From Desulfogranum japonicum DSM 18378 (GTDB lineage Bacteria; Desulfobacterota; Desulfobulbia; Desulfobulbales; Desulfobulbaceae), in assembly GCF_000429945.1 (NCBI RefSeq), contig NZ_AUCV01000005.1, positions 1 to 64,000 on the forward strand: a DNA stretch of 64,000 nucleotides, in the 5' to 3' direction. How positions within the stretch are numbered: the stretch's first letter is position 1; each line of letters starts with the position of its first letter. This document shows, in pieces, positions 17,002-25,080 of the stretch. The notes beneath the pieces were generated by a model. It ran no database searches. It was not told the origin of the DNA and saw only the letters and a list, made by a program, of their open reading frames with translations. The position numbers and the translations under genes are program-made.

Positions 17002-18168
17002 ATGTTACTGGATTTTTCCTACTATAACCCAACCACCATTCATTTTGGCAAAGAGGCCTTAAGTAACTTGAGCGGCGAGCTGGCTCACTATGGCAAGACC
17101 GTTTTGCTGGTGTACGGCAAGGCCGCTATCAAGAAAAATGGGTTGTACGACCAGGTTATCGCTATCTTAAAGGAAGCCGACAAAAAGGTTGTGGAGCTTT
17201 CAGGTGTAATGCCTAACCCTACCTATAATAAGATGTTGGAAGGCTGTGAGCTGGTCCGCAGCCATGGCGTTGACCTTATCCTGGCTGTGGGTGGAGGTTC
17301 TGTCATAGACTGCGCAAAAGGTATTTCTGTTTCAGCCTATTGTGAGGAAGAACCTTTTAAAAAATACTGGTTAGAATTCCAACCTGTCTCCAATAAAACG
17401 GTTCCAGTGGCATCCATTCTTACCATGGCCGGTACTGGTTCGGAGATGAATGGTGGTTCTGTCATCACTCATGAAGAGATGAAAATCAAGGGAGGCAGGG
17501 TGTTCCCTCCTGAAATCTTTCCGAAATTTTCTATCCTTAATCCGGAATATACCTACACCGTTTCTCCGTATCAGATGGTGAGCGGTGTCTTTGATACCAT
17601 GTCTCACCTGATGGAGCAGTACTTCTGCGGAAATGATAACAATACCACAGATTACCTTATCGAGGCACTGCTTCGTTCCTCCATTGATAATGTGCGTGTT
17701 GCCTTAAACGATCCGGAGGATTACGAAGCTCGCAGCAATATCATGTGGAATGCGACCCTGGCACTCAATACCGTGACAGGGCTTTCCAAAACCCAGGACT
17801 GGGAAGTCCACATGATTGAGCATCAGCTCGGCGCATATACCGACTGTGCCCATGGTATGGGATTGGCTGCAATTTCAATTCCCTATTACCGCCACGTCAT
17901 GCCCCATGGACTTGATAAATTTGCACGTTTTGCCATGGTAGTATGGAATATCCCTGCCGAAGGCAAGTCACAAGAAGAGTTGGCCAAAGCAGGAATTGAT
18001 GCGCTGGAAGTATTCTGCAAGGAGTGCGGCATTGTGATTTCGCTCAAAGAGCTCGGAGCAACAGAAGAAATGCTGCCTAAAATAGCAGAGTCAAGCTTCC
18101 TGTTAGATGGTGGCTACAAGAAACTGAACAGCGATGAAATCCTTGAAATCTTGAAAGAGTGCTTCTAA
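17002..18168 (+). CDS. iron-containing alcohol dehydrogenase (YqhD/BDH type, paralog 1)
   Basis: A 388-residue group III alcohol dehydrogenase. The N-terminal Rossmann-like half has GGGSVIDCAKG (NADP-binding), then TGSEMN. Metal ligands expected in the C-terminal half are visible: Asp and His in GVFDTMSHLMEQ, His in EVHMIEHQLGA and His in DCAHGMGL. The 40-Gly-Lys region (LVYGKAAIKKNGLYDQV) and GVMPNPTYN fit NADPH-dependent butanol dehydrogenase and YqhD, which reduce short aldehydes. AAGGAGA precedes ATG. A cupin gene follows in the same direction, and a second Fe-ADH of the same family lies at 35161. Confidence 0.9.
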   Translation: MLLDFSYYNPTTIHFGKEALSNLSGELAHYGKTVLLVYGKAAIKKNGLYDQVIAILKEADKKVVELSGVMPNPTYNKMLEGCELVRSHGVDLILAVGGGSVIDCAKGISVSAYCEEEPFKKYWLEFQPVSNKTVPVASILTMAGTGSEMNGGSVITHEEMKIKGGRVFPPEIFPKFSILNPEYTYTVSPYQMVSGVFDTMSHLMEQYFCGNDNNTTDYLIEALLRSSIDNVRVALNDPEDYEARSNIMWNATLALNTVTGLSKTQDWEVHMIEHQLGAYTDCAHGMGLAAISIPYYRHVMPHGLDKFARFAMVVWNIPAEGKSQEELAKAGIDALEVFCKECGIVISLKELGATEEMLPKIAESSFLLDGGYKKLNSDEILEILKECF

Positions 18169-18244
18169 CGCGCACGGCGTCTTTCAAGGACATCTTTAAG
18201 AAACGAAAATACCATAATTATATGTAAATGATAGGAGTAATCAG

Positions 18245-18658
18245 ATGGAGAACAATCTGGAAAACAGTGTGATTTTTGATAAGGGTGAAGTGAATCCTTA
18301 TGGTAAGTATTTTTCAGGCACCAGCTATCTGAATATGTTGACTCTGGAAGGTGTCGTAACCGCCAATGTAACGTTTGAACCTGGTTGTATTAATAACTGG
18401 CATACCCACAATGCGGACAAGGGCGGTGGCCAAATCCTGCTGGTAACCGGTGGACGAGGCTGGTACCAGGAGTTCGGTAAGGAAGCTCAGGAACTGCATG
18501 CCGGCGATGTCGTCGTCATTCCTGCTGGTGTAAAACACTGGCATGGAGCTGCAAAAGACAGTTGGTTTGTTCATATTGCCGTGGAAGTTCCCGGAGAAAA
18601 TTCCTCCAATGAATGGCAGGAACCTGTGGACAGAAACGAGTACGATACACTGAAATAA
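18245..18658 (+). CDS. small cupin-domain protein
   Basis: This 137-residue protein is a single cupin barrel. Motif 1 is NNWHTHNADKGGGQILLVTGG, with His ligands in HTH and a Gln in place of the usual Glu spacing; motif 2 is GDVVVIPAGVKHWHGA, giving the last His. The pattern is the same as in cupins next to carboxymuconolactone decarboxylase-like proteins and in manganese mandelonitrile lyases. A metal-dependent lyase or isomerase is possible; the substrate is unknown. The gap to the Fe-ADH gene is 76 bases with its own AGGAG site, so the two probably form one unit. Confidence 0.8.
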   Translation: MENNLENSVIFDKGEVNPYGKYFSGTSYLNMLTLEGVVTANVTFEPGCINNWHTHNADKGGGQILLVTGGRGWYQEFGKEAQELHAGDVVVIPAGVKHWHGAAKDSWFVHIAVEVPGENSSNEWQEPVDRNEYDTLK

Positions 18659-18885
18659 AGGACAGGCTGATCCCCTGGCTTGGCAAATGTACATGGGAAG
18701 AGCAAGCACAGACATCACTGTCAAAGGGTTGGCTTGAGGTGGTAGAATAAAAATAAACACTCTTTTGAGAGCGGGTATTATCTGAAGCACCTGTGACCAG
18801 TTATGGCTCTGAACTGGTTGAAATATCAATATTGTTAACCCCGTGATCAGGTACCACTAAAAGTCATGTGATTTGAGGCCGTGGC
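18659..18885. other. intergenic region, cupin to methyltransferase
   Basis: About 230 bases without a gene. It contains CAACCAGTT-like pieces and CCGTGATCAGGTACCA near 18840, which distantly resemble the family-1 repeat in inverted orientation. I treat this as a weak, decayed match only. Confidence 0.3.
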
Positions 18886-19605
18886 ATGTCATCGAATGCA
18901 GATGATTTAAAGATAGCTCAAGCAGCATCCCTTAGCCATTGGATGAGATTAGTTGTAGTGTATCTCTCCATACCACTGGTTCTGTTTGTATGTGGAGGGG
19001 ATTTCGGTTGGTGGCAGGCATGGGGGTATTCCCTGCTGCTTGTTGGCGCTGGTCTAGGGGGGCGCATTTCGGCGGAACGGCGGCATCCAGGGTTGTTGGT
19101 TGAACGACAAAACACCAAGAAGGCCCAATGTGCGAAAGCTTGGGATAAAGTACTTGCTCCGTTGATGGCATTGAGTGTGAGTTTTCCTCTGGTCATTGTG
19201 GCTGGGCTGGATCACCGTTTTGGTTGGTCACCCGTATTGCCGCTATGGCTTATATTGCTCGGCTTTCTCTTGATCTCTCTTGGATACGCTTTCGCCACGT
19301 GGGCATTGGTAGAGAACCGTTTTTTTTCCAGCGTGGTGCGTATTCAGACGGATAGAGGGCATGTGGTATGTGATAGTGGCCCCTATCGGTTTGTACGACA
19401 TCCAGGCTATGCTGGAAATATGTTGGCACTTCCGGGCATGGTGCTGGCCTTAAGCTCGATTTGGACATTTGTTCCAGTGGCGCTGGCGTTAATTATTACG
19501 GTGATTAGAACGATGTTGGAAGACCAGACTTTACAAGACGAGTTGCCGGGGTACCGCGACTATGTGCGACGTGTACGCTATCGGTTGATTCCTGCGATTT
19601 ACTGA
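18886..19605 (+). CDS. ICMT/NnrU-like membrane methyltransferase
   Basis: A 239-residue integral membrane protein with about six hydrophobic segments. The C-terminal third carries CDSGPYRFVRHPGYAGNML and RTMLEDQTLQDELPGYRDY, the S-adenosylmethionine-binding signature of isoprenylcysteine O-methyltransferase-like and phospholipid methyltransferase proteins (PEMT/ICMT). In bacteria such proteins methylate small lipophilic substrates or are of unknown role. GAGG precedes ATG 18886 at eight bases. Gene neighbours do not indicate a pathway. Confidence 0.85.
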   Translation: MSSNADDLKIAQAASLSHWMRLVVVYLSIPLVLFVCGGDFGWWQAWGYSLLLVGAGLGGRISAERRHPGLLVERQNTKKAQCAKAWDKVLAPLMALSVSFPLVIVAGLDHRFGWSPVLPLWLILLGFLLISLGYAFATWALVENRFFSSVVRIQTDRGHVVCDSGPYRFVRHPGYAGNMLALPGMVLALSSIWTFVPVALALIITVIRTMLEDQTLQDELPGYRDYVRRVRYRLIPAIY

Positions 19606-19679
19606 AGGCGTTCATGCTGCGACTTGCTGGTGGAACCAGTTCTGCGTGAACGTTGGCTGTTTTTTTAGATATTTATTAT

Positions 19680-19706
19680 TTTCCGCGACCCTTAGGCTTA
19701 GGTGAT
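19680..19706 (+). repeat. family-1 repeat, short decayed fragment
   Basis: TTTCCGCGACCCTTAGGCTTAGGTGATG aligns with the TTTCCGCGATCAGCCTGGCTTATGTATG core of family 1, with a few changes. The inverted ends are not present. Similar stubs are at 11148, 16503 and 55546. Confidence 0.4.
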
Positions 19707-19784
19707 GCGATCATTTTACGCGAAAGTGAGTACAACCGAGGGACCGGATTCTGGAAAACCGCATCTCCAGGACCGAACAAAAAT

Positions 19785-20138
19785 ATGAAGAGCATGAGAA
19801 TATACTCCTCACCAAACTTTACAATGGTTGCTCACGTTAAAAATATCCTTGAATCTCGAGATATTAAATGTGTGATTCGGAACCAATATACCAGCTCTGC
19901 TCTTGGTGAGATTCCAATAAATGAATGTTGGCCAGAAGTATGTATTATTGATCCTGAACAAATTGAAATAGCAAAAGAAATCGTAAAGGAAATAATCGAA
20001 CCACTCACAGACAATTTGCCTCCCTGGGAATGTTCTAAGTGCCATGAAATACTTGAAGGGCAATTTACTGAATGCTGGAATTGCGGCACAGAAAAAGACA
20101 TGAAGAGTATAAAAGCTAACGGGCCAACATCAAGCTGA
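19785..20138 (+). CDS. DUF2007 protein with C-terminal zinc ribbon
   Basis: A 117-residue protein. The first 70 residues (MRIYSSPNFTMVAHVKNILE, VIRNQYTSSALGEIP, WPEVCIIDPEQIEIAKEIV) match DUF2007, a ferredoxin-like domain also called putative signal-transducing protein. The C-terminus has a CxxC...CxxC zinc ribbon (CSKCHE, CWNCG). The function of this domain is unknown; it often occurs next to proteases or transporters. ATG 19785 or ATG 19794 is the likely start; the earlier frame from 19653 covers repeat sequence. Confidence 0.7.
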   Translation: MKSMRIYSSPNFTMVAHVKNILESRDIKCVIRNQYTSSALGEIPINECWPEVCIIDPEQIEIAKEIVKEIIEPLTDNLPPWECSKCHEILEGQFTECWNCGTEKDMKSIKANGPTSS

Positions 20139-20494
20139 TTAATTGGGCATTCATTGTTACGTAACGTGATCTCAGTGTTGGGTAGTGTGTGGGTAGTGTG
20201 GGAGATCCCTCATCTTCAGTGGCGTTTATTGAGGGGGCCAGAAAAGTCATTATTGCCCACCGCTACAGGTAACTTTCACATGAACAGGGGGGCGAGAAGC
20301 TTCACACGTACTCTTTCATGGCGACGTCGTCGCCATGAATCGCGGTGCTTGACCAGTCACCGTGAAAAGACTCGCCACATAATCGAGATGTCTTAACGTG
20401 CTTTTTTCCGTTTCCTGAGCAGCCCCCTAATGGGATAAGTAATCCAGGCTGATTACTGAAAAATTCAGTGGCCTGGGGGAGGTTACGACCCAGG
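20139..20494. other. intergenic region with palindrome
   Basis: About 350 bases. No gene was supported. The main feature is the palindrome at 20315-20339; the outer flanks TTCACACGTA and TCACCGTGAA can extend the pairing imperfectly. Confidence 0.4.
20315..20339. repeat. 25-bp palindrome (11-bp arms, 3-base loop)
   Basis: TTCATGGCGAC and GTCGCCATGAA are exact complements around GTC. No T-run follows. The core GCGACGTCGTCGC resembles the core of the larger inverted repeat at 16405-16469, which may mean that both are sites for the same protein. Confidence 0.85.
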
Positions 20495-21364
20495 TTAAAA
20501 CGCCCTCAGGTAGTCAGGCTTGAGGCTGATCTCCCCGTTAAGTGCTCTGTCAATAAGGCGAATCGTTTCAGCTTTTTGCTCAGGAAGCCGCGCCTTAACC
20601 GGCAAATAGTTGGACGCATGGTTGGCATGAAAATATCCGTCTGTCAGTTCGGTATGTTCAATCATGGTCTGCAGTTCTGCAAGCATTTCCAAGGTATCGG
20701 GCAGCTGAAATTCGCCCCGCTCATACTCCTCATACAGTGGAGTTCCGGGATTGAGCATAAGACTTAGCCCACCGACGTACTTTGGATCAATGGCTGTGAG
20801 CACTCTGCCGGTTTCCCTGGCATGGATCTGAGAACGTTCCCGCCCGGCAACGCCGATCAGCACAGTCAGAGACAACGTCATTCCACTGGCTGTAAGCTTT
20901 TGGCCCATTTCAATCAGGCGCTTGCTGTCAGAGCCTTTACGAATCCTTTCAAGGGTCACATCATCTCCCGACTCAACTCCCATATAGGCAATATCCAAAC
21001 CGGCCTGATGCAGTTCCTGTAGTTCCTGTTCTGACTTCATGGCAATACTCTTGGTATTGGCATAGATACCTATCCTGTTTACCCTGGGCAGTTTTTGTCT
21101 GATTTTCCCAAGGATATTAAGCAAACGCTTTTGCGGCACAATCAAGGCGTCACCATCGCAGATAAAAAGTCGCTCCTGCCATTTACAGTTCTGCTCGGCA
21201 AAGTCGATGTCTGCCATAATGGTCTCATCACTCTTAATGGAAAACCGGCTCCCCTTATACATATCGCAAAAGGTGCACTTGTTGTGGGAACAGCCGGTTG
21301 TAACCTGTAGTAAAATTGACTTCGCTTCACTTGGCGGTCGAAAGATGTTGCCCTGATAATCCAT
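20495..21364 (-). CDS. radical SAM protein
   Basis: A 289-residue radical S-adenosylmethionine enzyme. The cluster motif is TTGCSHNKCTFCDMYK, which is CX4CX2C instead of the textbook CX3CX2C; this spacing is normal for the RPPSEA-type family of B12-free radical SAM proteins found across anaerobes. The core barrel continues with FICDGDALI, MGVESGDD and SLMLNPGTPLYEEY. The reaction is unknown. It has no obvious operon partner: the AcuI-like gene upstream is separated by 203 bases that contain a hairpin. Confidence 0.85.
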   Translation of the reverse strand: MDYQGNIFRPPSEAKSILLQVTTGCSHNKCTFCDMYKGSRFSIKSDETIMADIDFAEQNCKWQERLFICDGDALIVPQKRLLNILGKIRQKLPRVNRIGIYANTKSIAMKSEQELQELHQAGLDIAYMGVESGDDVTLERIRKGSDSKRLIEMGQKLTASGMTLSLTVLIGVAGRERSQIHARETGRVLTAIDPKYVGGLSLMLNPGTPLYEEYERGEFQLPDTLEMLAELQTMIEHTELTDGYFHANHASNYLPVKARLPEQKAETIRLIDRALNGEISLKPDYLRAF

Positions 21365-21409
21365 GTCTTTGCTCCTGATTCGTAATATCCTTCACTTCTC
21401 ATGGTCATC

Positions 21410-21438
21410 AAGGGCGGCCATGTTTGCCGACCGCCCTT
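21410..21438. terminator. GC-rich hairpin between acuI-like and radical SAM genes
   Basis: AAGGGCGG at 21410-21417 pairs with CCGCCCTT at 21431-21438 around a 13-base loop. The T-run follows on the plus strand, so as an intrinsic terminator it points rightward; on the minus strand it may still slow the message from the AcuI-like gene. Confidence 0.5.
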
Positions 21439-21567
21439 TTATATGAAAGTCTCTGGCAGAGAGCAGAAGGCACCATGCCGGAGTGATAAACTTTCACGGT
21501 TCGTTGTGGCTGGCTAACTTGATCCAGCCATGCTGGTTGGTTCGATTATTGCCGGCGTATAGGAGAA

Positions 21568-22572
21568 TTATTTGCTCACCCTCACAATCGCACGACCGCG
21601 GTTCTTACCTTGGAGGATAAGATCAATACGTTCATCCAGGGCTTCCAGGTCAGGAAGTTCAGTGGTAATCTTGTCTAAATACTCAAGCTTCCAGTCTGAA
21701 GCGATTTTATTCCATACTGCCATTCTGGTATCAACCGGGCAGTTCACTGAATCAATGCCAAGCAGACTAACACCATTTAAAATAAAGGGATAAATTGAGG
21801 AGTGCAGTTCTGCAGAACCTACATTGCCGCAACAGGTCACAGAACCACCATATTTGGTTGTTTTAATAGCTGTTGAAAGAATATTTCCTGCAACGGTGTC
21901 GATTGCACCGGTCCACCTGGGTTTAAGCAATGGACGGCCACTTTTATCATCTGCTTCTTCAATGGAAATAACTTCTTTGGCCCCCAGTTCAAGTAAATAC
22001 TCTTTTTCATCTTTAATGCCGTTAACCGCTATAACTTCATATCCGGATTTCACCAGAATAGAAACCGCGATGCTTCCAACCCCACCTGTTGCCCCTGTCA
22101 CCAATACCGGGCCATCCTCAGGTTTCACCCCGTTATTGATCATCTTGTAGCAAGAAAGAGCTGCTGTGAACCCGGCAGTTCCATACACCATACTCTCGCG
22201 CAGGGTGAGATTTTCAGGCAGTTTTACGATCCAGTTTGCAGGTACACGTATATACTCCTGATAACCACCAGAATGGTTCATTCCAAGGTCATACCCTGTG
22301 ATAAGTACCTCTTCACCTGGGGTGAAATTTTTGTCGATACTTTCCACAACCGTACCAGCCGCATCAATTCCCGGAGTGTGAGGGTAATAGCGGCTAACAC
22401 CCTTGTTGCCGGTGGCTGAGAGAGCATCTTTATAATTGAGTGAAGAGTACTCAACCTTGATGATCACATCGCCTTCAGGAAGATCGTTAATTTCTTTTTG
22501 GATAATTTCACGGGTAAAGGTCTTGTTTTCGCCTTCAGTTACAACCATTGCTCTAAATTCCAAATTTTCCAT
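21568..22572 (-). CDS. acuI: YhdH/AcuI-family NADPH-dependent acryloyl-CoA or quinone reductase
   Basis: A 334-residue medium-chain reductase without zinc. Signature stretches are VEYSSLNYKDALSATGNKGVSR, YPHTPGIDAAGTV, GYDLGMNHSGGYQEY and the NADPH motif TGATGGVGSIAV. This fits YhdH/AcuI, which reduces acrylyl-CoA in the DMSP and acrylate pathway and also detoxifies acrylate. The symbol follows the family; the true substrate is not proven. AAGGAG precedes ATG. A 16-base sequence 24 bases upstream is repeated before the neighbouring TetR gene, so that regulator most likely controls both. Confidence 0.85.
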   Translation of the reverse strand: MENLEFRAMVVTEGENKTFTREIIQKEINDLPEGDVIIKVEYSSLNYKDALSATGNKGVSRYYPHTPGIDAAGTVVESIDKNFTPGEEVLITGYDLGMNHSGGYQEYIRVPANWIVKLPENLTLRESMVYGTAGFTAALSCYKMINNGVKPEDGPVLVTGATGGVGSIAVSILVKSGYEVIAVNGIKDEKEYLLELGAKEVISIEEADDKSGRPLLKPRWTGAIDTVAGNILSTAIKTTKYGGSVTCCGNVGSAELHSSIYPFILNGVSLLGIDSVNCPVDTRMAVWNKIASDWKLEYLDKITTELPDLEALDERIDLILQGKNRGRAIVRVSK

Positions 22573-22595
22573 GTTTTACTCCTTTTGTCTTGGCA

Positions 22596-22611
22596 ATATG
22601 ACCAGTCGTCT
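22596..22611 (-). promoter_or_regulatory. TetR operator in front of acuI-like gene
   Basis: ATATGACCAGTCGTCT is identical to 23263-23278 in front of the TetR gene. The two sites lie 24 and 13 bases before the respective starts, both in minus-strand promoters. The GACCAGTC core resembles operators of NemR-like TetR proteins (GACCGGTC). Assignment is by position and identity only. Confidence 0.7.
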
Positions 22612-22659
22612 TGGGTTGAAGCGGATTATTTCTCTGTGGTGTCAGTTAAAGGTATTATA

Positions 22660-23250
22660 TTAACGTAAAATAAGATCTCGTAAGCTTTGCTGAAAACTAA
22701 GCAGTGATTTTTCGTTCTTATTGGCCTTCATAATCACCAGTGCACCGAACCAGCTATTTCGTAGTGTTTCAGCTTTGAGGTGAATGTCACTTTCTTGAGG
22801 TAGATCACCTCTATCCTTAGCTTCCTGTAAACAATTGATAATGGGCTGATACTCTTGGTCAAAGGCTTTGCTTGCCTCTGCAGCTATCATTTCGCTAATA
22901 TCGGCCATTTCAAGGGTAATGTTACATAAAAAACAGCCAAAAGAATACCGCCCTTTGCTGATGAAATGCTCTATCTTCATCCGATACAGGTTCTCAATAC
23001 GTTCAAGAGGCGGAGTTTGCGTATCGGTGAGTATTTCTTCCATCACAGCAAGTTCCCTGCTGGTGAAATACTGCATGGCCGCAACCGCGAAATCTTCCTT
23101 GGAACTGAAGTAATTGTAGAAACTTCCTTTAGGAATACCCGCTGCATCGGTGATTTCTTTAACTCCGGTTGCGTTGTACCCTTTTCGGTAAAGAACCTTT
23201 AAGCCTTCTTTAATAATGATGAGTTTCTTTTCTTCCTGTTTTTCTTTCAT
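22660..23250 (-). CDS. TetR-family repressor of the acuI-like gene
   Basis: A 196-residue TetR protein. The helix-turn-helix is at about 10-58: KGYNATGVKEITDAAGIPKGSFYNYFSSKEDFAV. The C-terminal half (GRYSFGCFLCNITLEMADIS) is of the type seen in NemR/AcuR-like regulators with Cys residues in the ligand domain (Cys in FGCFLCN). Such regulators sense electrophiles or acrylate by Cys chemistry or ligand binding. It sits just upstream of the AcuI-like gene, and both share a 16-base site, so it probably represses itself and the reductase. Confidence 0.85.
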   Translation of the reverse strand: MKEKQEEKKLIIIKEGLKVLYRKGYNATGVKEITDAAGIPKGSFYNYFSSKEDFAVAAMQYFTSRELAVMEEILTDTQTPPLERIENLYRMKIEHFISKGRYSFGCFLCNITLEMADISEMIAAEASKAFDQEYQPIINCLQEAKDRGDLPQESDIHLKAETLRNSWFGALVIMKANKNEKSLLSFQQSLRDLILR

Positions 23251-23262
23251 GTAAAAAAAAAT

Positions 23263-23278
23263 ATATGACCAGTCGTCT
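23263..23278 (-). promoter_or_regulatory. TetR operator in front of its own gene
   Basis: The same 16 bases (ATATGACCAGTCGTCT) as at 22596-22611 lie 13 bases upstream of the TetR start, where they would overlap the ribosome site or the start of transcription. This position fits tight autorepression. Confidence 0.7.
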
Positions 23279-23559
23279 CGAAAAACAAGTCTTATTTTAT
23301 TTTTTTTATATTTACACGTTATATTAGCGTGTTACTGTTGTGTGTCTACAGTAAAGCTCTTGCATTACAATGAAGAAATTTGTACCGCCAAAATTGAACA
23401 TTCTCCCAATCTGTTAGTTTGAGATAACTCCTGAAAGGGCTAATAACCTAGCACTTCTGAAAAACACGCCTTTTGCTGCTAATTGTGTGACCGTATTTTT
23501 TTCTAGCCAGTCACCAGAGGATAGTTGACATGCCCTGTGTAATCTATGATTCTTCGTAA

Positions 23560-23670
23560 CTACTCATACCCCTCAGGTTGAACTTCTGTCACATCACCCG
23601 CTAAAGCCAACCGGATTGCTACCAGGGGATTAACCCCTCGGTTTGCCATTGCCTGAAGGTAACTACTCAT
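23560..23670 (-). pseudogene. 36-codon frame ending in a family-1 end sequence; possible IS remnant
   Basis: Reading minus from ATG 23670, the frame gives MSSYLQAMANRGVNPLVAIR then LALAGDVTEVQPEGYE and stops at TAG inside TATGAGTAGTTAC. The sequence is plausible protein and ends exactly on the end sequence shared by the family-1 repeats. It may be the last coding piece of the parental insertion element that mobilised the repeats, but I could not identify the family. Confidence 0.35.
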
Positions 23671-23815
23671 AGGGGAAACGGGTAAAACTGAAATTCCCCT
23701 GTATCTGTAACTGGTTACAGGGTGTCTGGGGTTTTCGTAATCAGGATGGCGCAGCGTATTGGATCATACGTAAGCCAGGTTGATCGGGGAAGATCAGGTG
23801 CACTGTGAGCAGTTA
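23660..23815 (-). repeat. family-1 MITE-like repeat, full inverted copy C
   Basis: Reads TAACTACTCATAGGGG at the left and GTGCACTGTGAGCAGTTA at the right, the exact inverse order of copies A and E. The centre holds CCCCTGTATCTGTAACTGGTTACAGGG. It lies between the TetR gene and the Cys-rich protein gene and adjoins the short ORF remnant at 23560. Confidence 0.85.
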
Positions 23816-23842
23816 CCTTTATTCCATGAAGAGGATTCTACC

Positions 23843-24232
23843 ATGATAATCAAAGGAGGACCTTCAGCATATTTAGCCAGTATCTGGTTACTTGCGATGG
23901 TGTTGGTAAATCCAGCTTATATATCTGCAGACTGCCTTAAAGACAGATATGGAGAGGCGTATTGTGGTGCCGGGCGATGTCTGGCCGATAGTAACGGTAT
24001 AGTTTGGTGCTCTCGTCACTTTGATGGTGATGCAGAGCGTACTTCCGACGGCCAGGTGCTTTGTGGCAAGGGGCATTGCGCGAAACGCAGTGATGGTTTA
24101 GTGTTCTGTTCAACAGAGGCTGGTGGCGCTGTCCTGTTAGACAGTAGCGGGCATGTACGTTGTTACGGCCAGTGTGAGCCCGCTACCATAGAAATGTGTG
24201 AACATACTCGAGCCGGTAGCTCAAACAAATAA
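23843..24232 (+). CDS. secreted Cys-rich repeat protein
   Basis: A 129-residue protein with a signal peptide (SIWLLAMVLVNPAYISA). The mature part has about eleven Cys arranged in imperfect repeats: YCGAGRCLADSNGIVWCS, then LCGKGHCAKRSDGLVFCS, then VRCYGQCEP. The unit is roughly DG.V.CG.G.C....DG.V.CS. Such a pattern suggests disulfides or metal binding in the periplasm. I recall similar uncharacterised proteins in Proteobacteria but can give no function. ATG 23843 is chosen because the upstream 21 codons of the open frame lie in the repeat element. Confidence 0.65.
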   Translation: MIIKGGPSAYLASIWLLAMVLVNPAYISADCLKDRYGEAYCGAGRCLADSNGIVWCSRHFDGDAERTSDGQVLCGKGHCAKRSDGLVFCSTEAGGAVLLDSSGHVRCYGQCEPATIEMCEHTRAGSSNK

Positions 24233-24360
24233 AAAATTCAGGCGGTCAGGTTCAGTTCCAGGTAAAAATGGAGTCCTGCTTGAATCTTCGTATGAAAATG
24301 CACCAGGTAAACTGGTGATTTTAGCGTTTTGTATACAAATAAAGCAATAGAGTACAGAAA

Positions 24361-24951
24361 ATGAAAATATCAGTAATACTCGCTCATCCAGATCCTTCTA
24401 GCTTTAATCATGCTATAGCCAATACAACCATTGAGGTGTTACGGCAAAATGGTCATGAAGTAGCCTTCCACGATCTATATAAAGAGCGCTTTGACCCATG
24501 TCTTCCAGCTGCAGAAATTGCAAAAGATGCACTTCTGCCTTCTGAAATTCAACGGCATTGTCAGGAAGCTTCAGAAGCAGACGGCTTCGTTATCATTCAT
24601 CCTAACTGGTGGGGCATGCCACCTGCGATTCTTAAAGGTTGGGTTGACAGGATTATGCGACCAGGAGTTACCTATGAATTTTTGGAAAATGACGGTGGCG
24701 AGGGGGTACCTAACGGTTTGTTAAAAGCAACAAAGGCTATTGTGTTTAATACATCCAACACAGAGACAGATCGTGAAATGAATACTTTCCTGGACCCTCT
24801 TGAAACCATTTGGAAAAACTGCATTTTTGACCTGTGTGGAGTTCGTGATTTCCATCGAAGAATGTTTAATATCATTGTAACGAGCACGGTGGAACAAAGA
24901 GAAATTTGGCTCAATGAAGTAAAGGAAACAGTCTCTACGAGTTTTTGTTAA
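24361..24951 (+). CDS. NQO1/KefF-like NAD(P)H oxidoreductase
   Basis: A 196-residue flavodoxin-fold enzyme (Flavodoxin_2). FMN- or FAD-binding is shown by VILAHPDPSSFNHAIAN at the start, and PNWWGMPPAILKGWVDRI near 80 matches the Y/W-x-x-PA motif of quinone reductases. The middle TKAIVFNTSNTE is the usual third loop. It should reduce quinones or other electrophiles using NAD(P)H in the cytoplasm. Its TAA stop is also the first base triplet of a family-2 repeat. Confidence 0.85.
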   Translation: MKISVILAHPDPSSFNHAIANTTIEVLRQNGHEVAFHDLYKERFDPCLPAAEIAKDALLPSEIQRHCQEASEADGFVIIHPNWWGMPPAILKGWVDRIMRPGVTYEFLENDGGEGVPNGLLKATKAIVFNTSNTETDREMNTFLDPLETIWKNCIFDLCGVRDFHRRMFNIIVTSTVEQREIWLNEVKETVSTSFC

Positions 24952-25041
24952 CTCGTGCCTGTCCATAAATGACTTTCTCGGAATCTTATACCTCGTTTAC
25001 CTGCTTTCAAATGAAAATCTTTAATTTGGGTCAGGCACTCA
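24949..25041 (+). repeat. family-2 repeat, copy b
   Basis: TAACTCGTGCCTGTCCATAA starts on the stop codon of the NQO-like gene; the right end GGGTCAGGCACTCA is a decayed inverted copy. The interior (GACTTTCTCGGAATCTTATACC) matches copy c at 48475. Confidence 0.75.
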
Positions 25042-25080
25042 CTGACAAAAAACTATCTGATATACCTACCAAATACTAGT

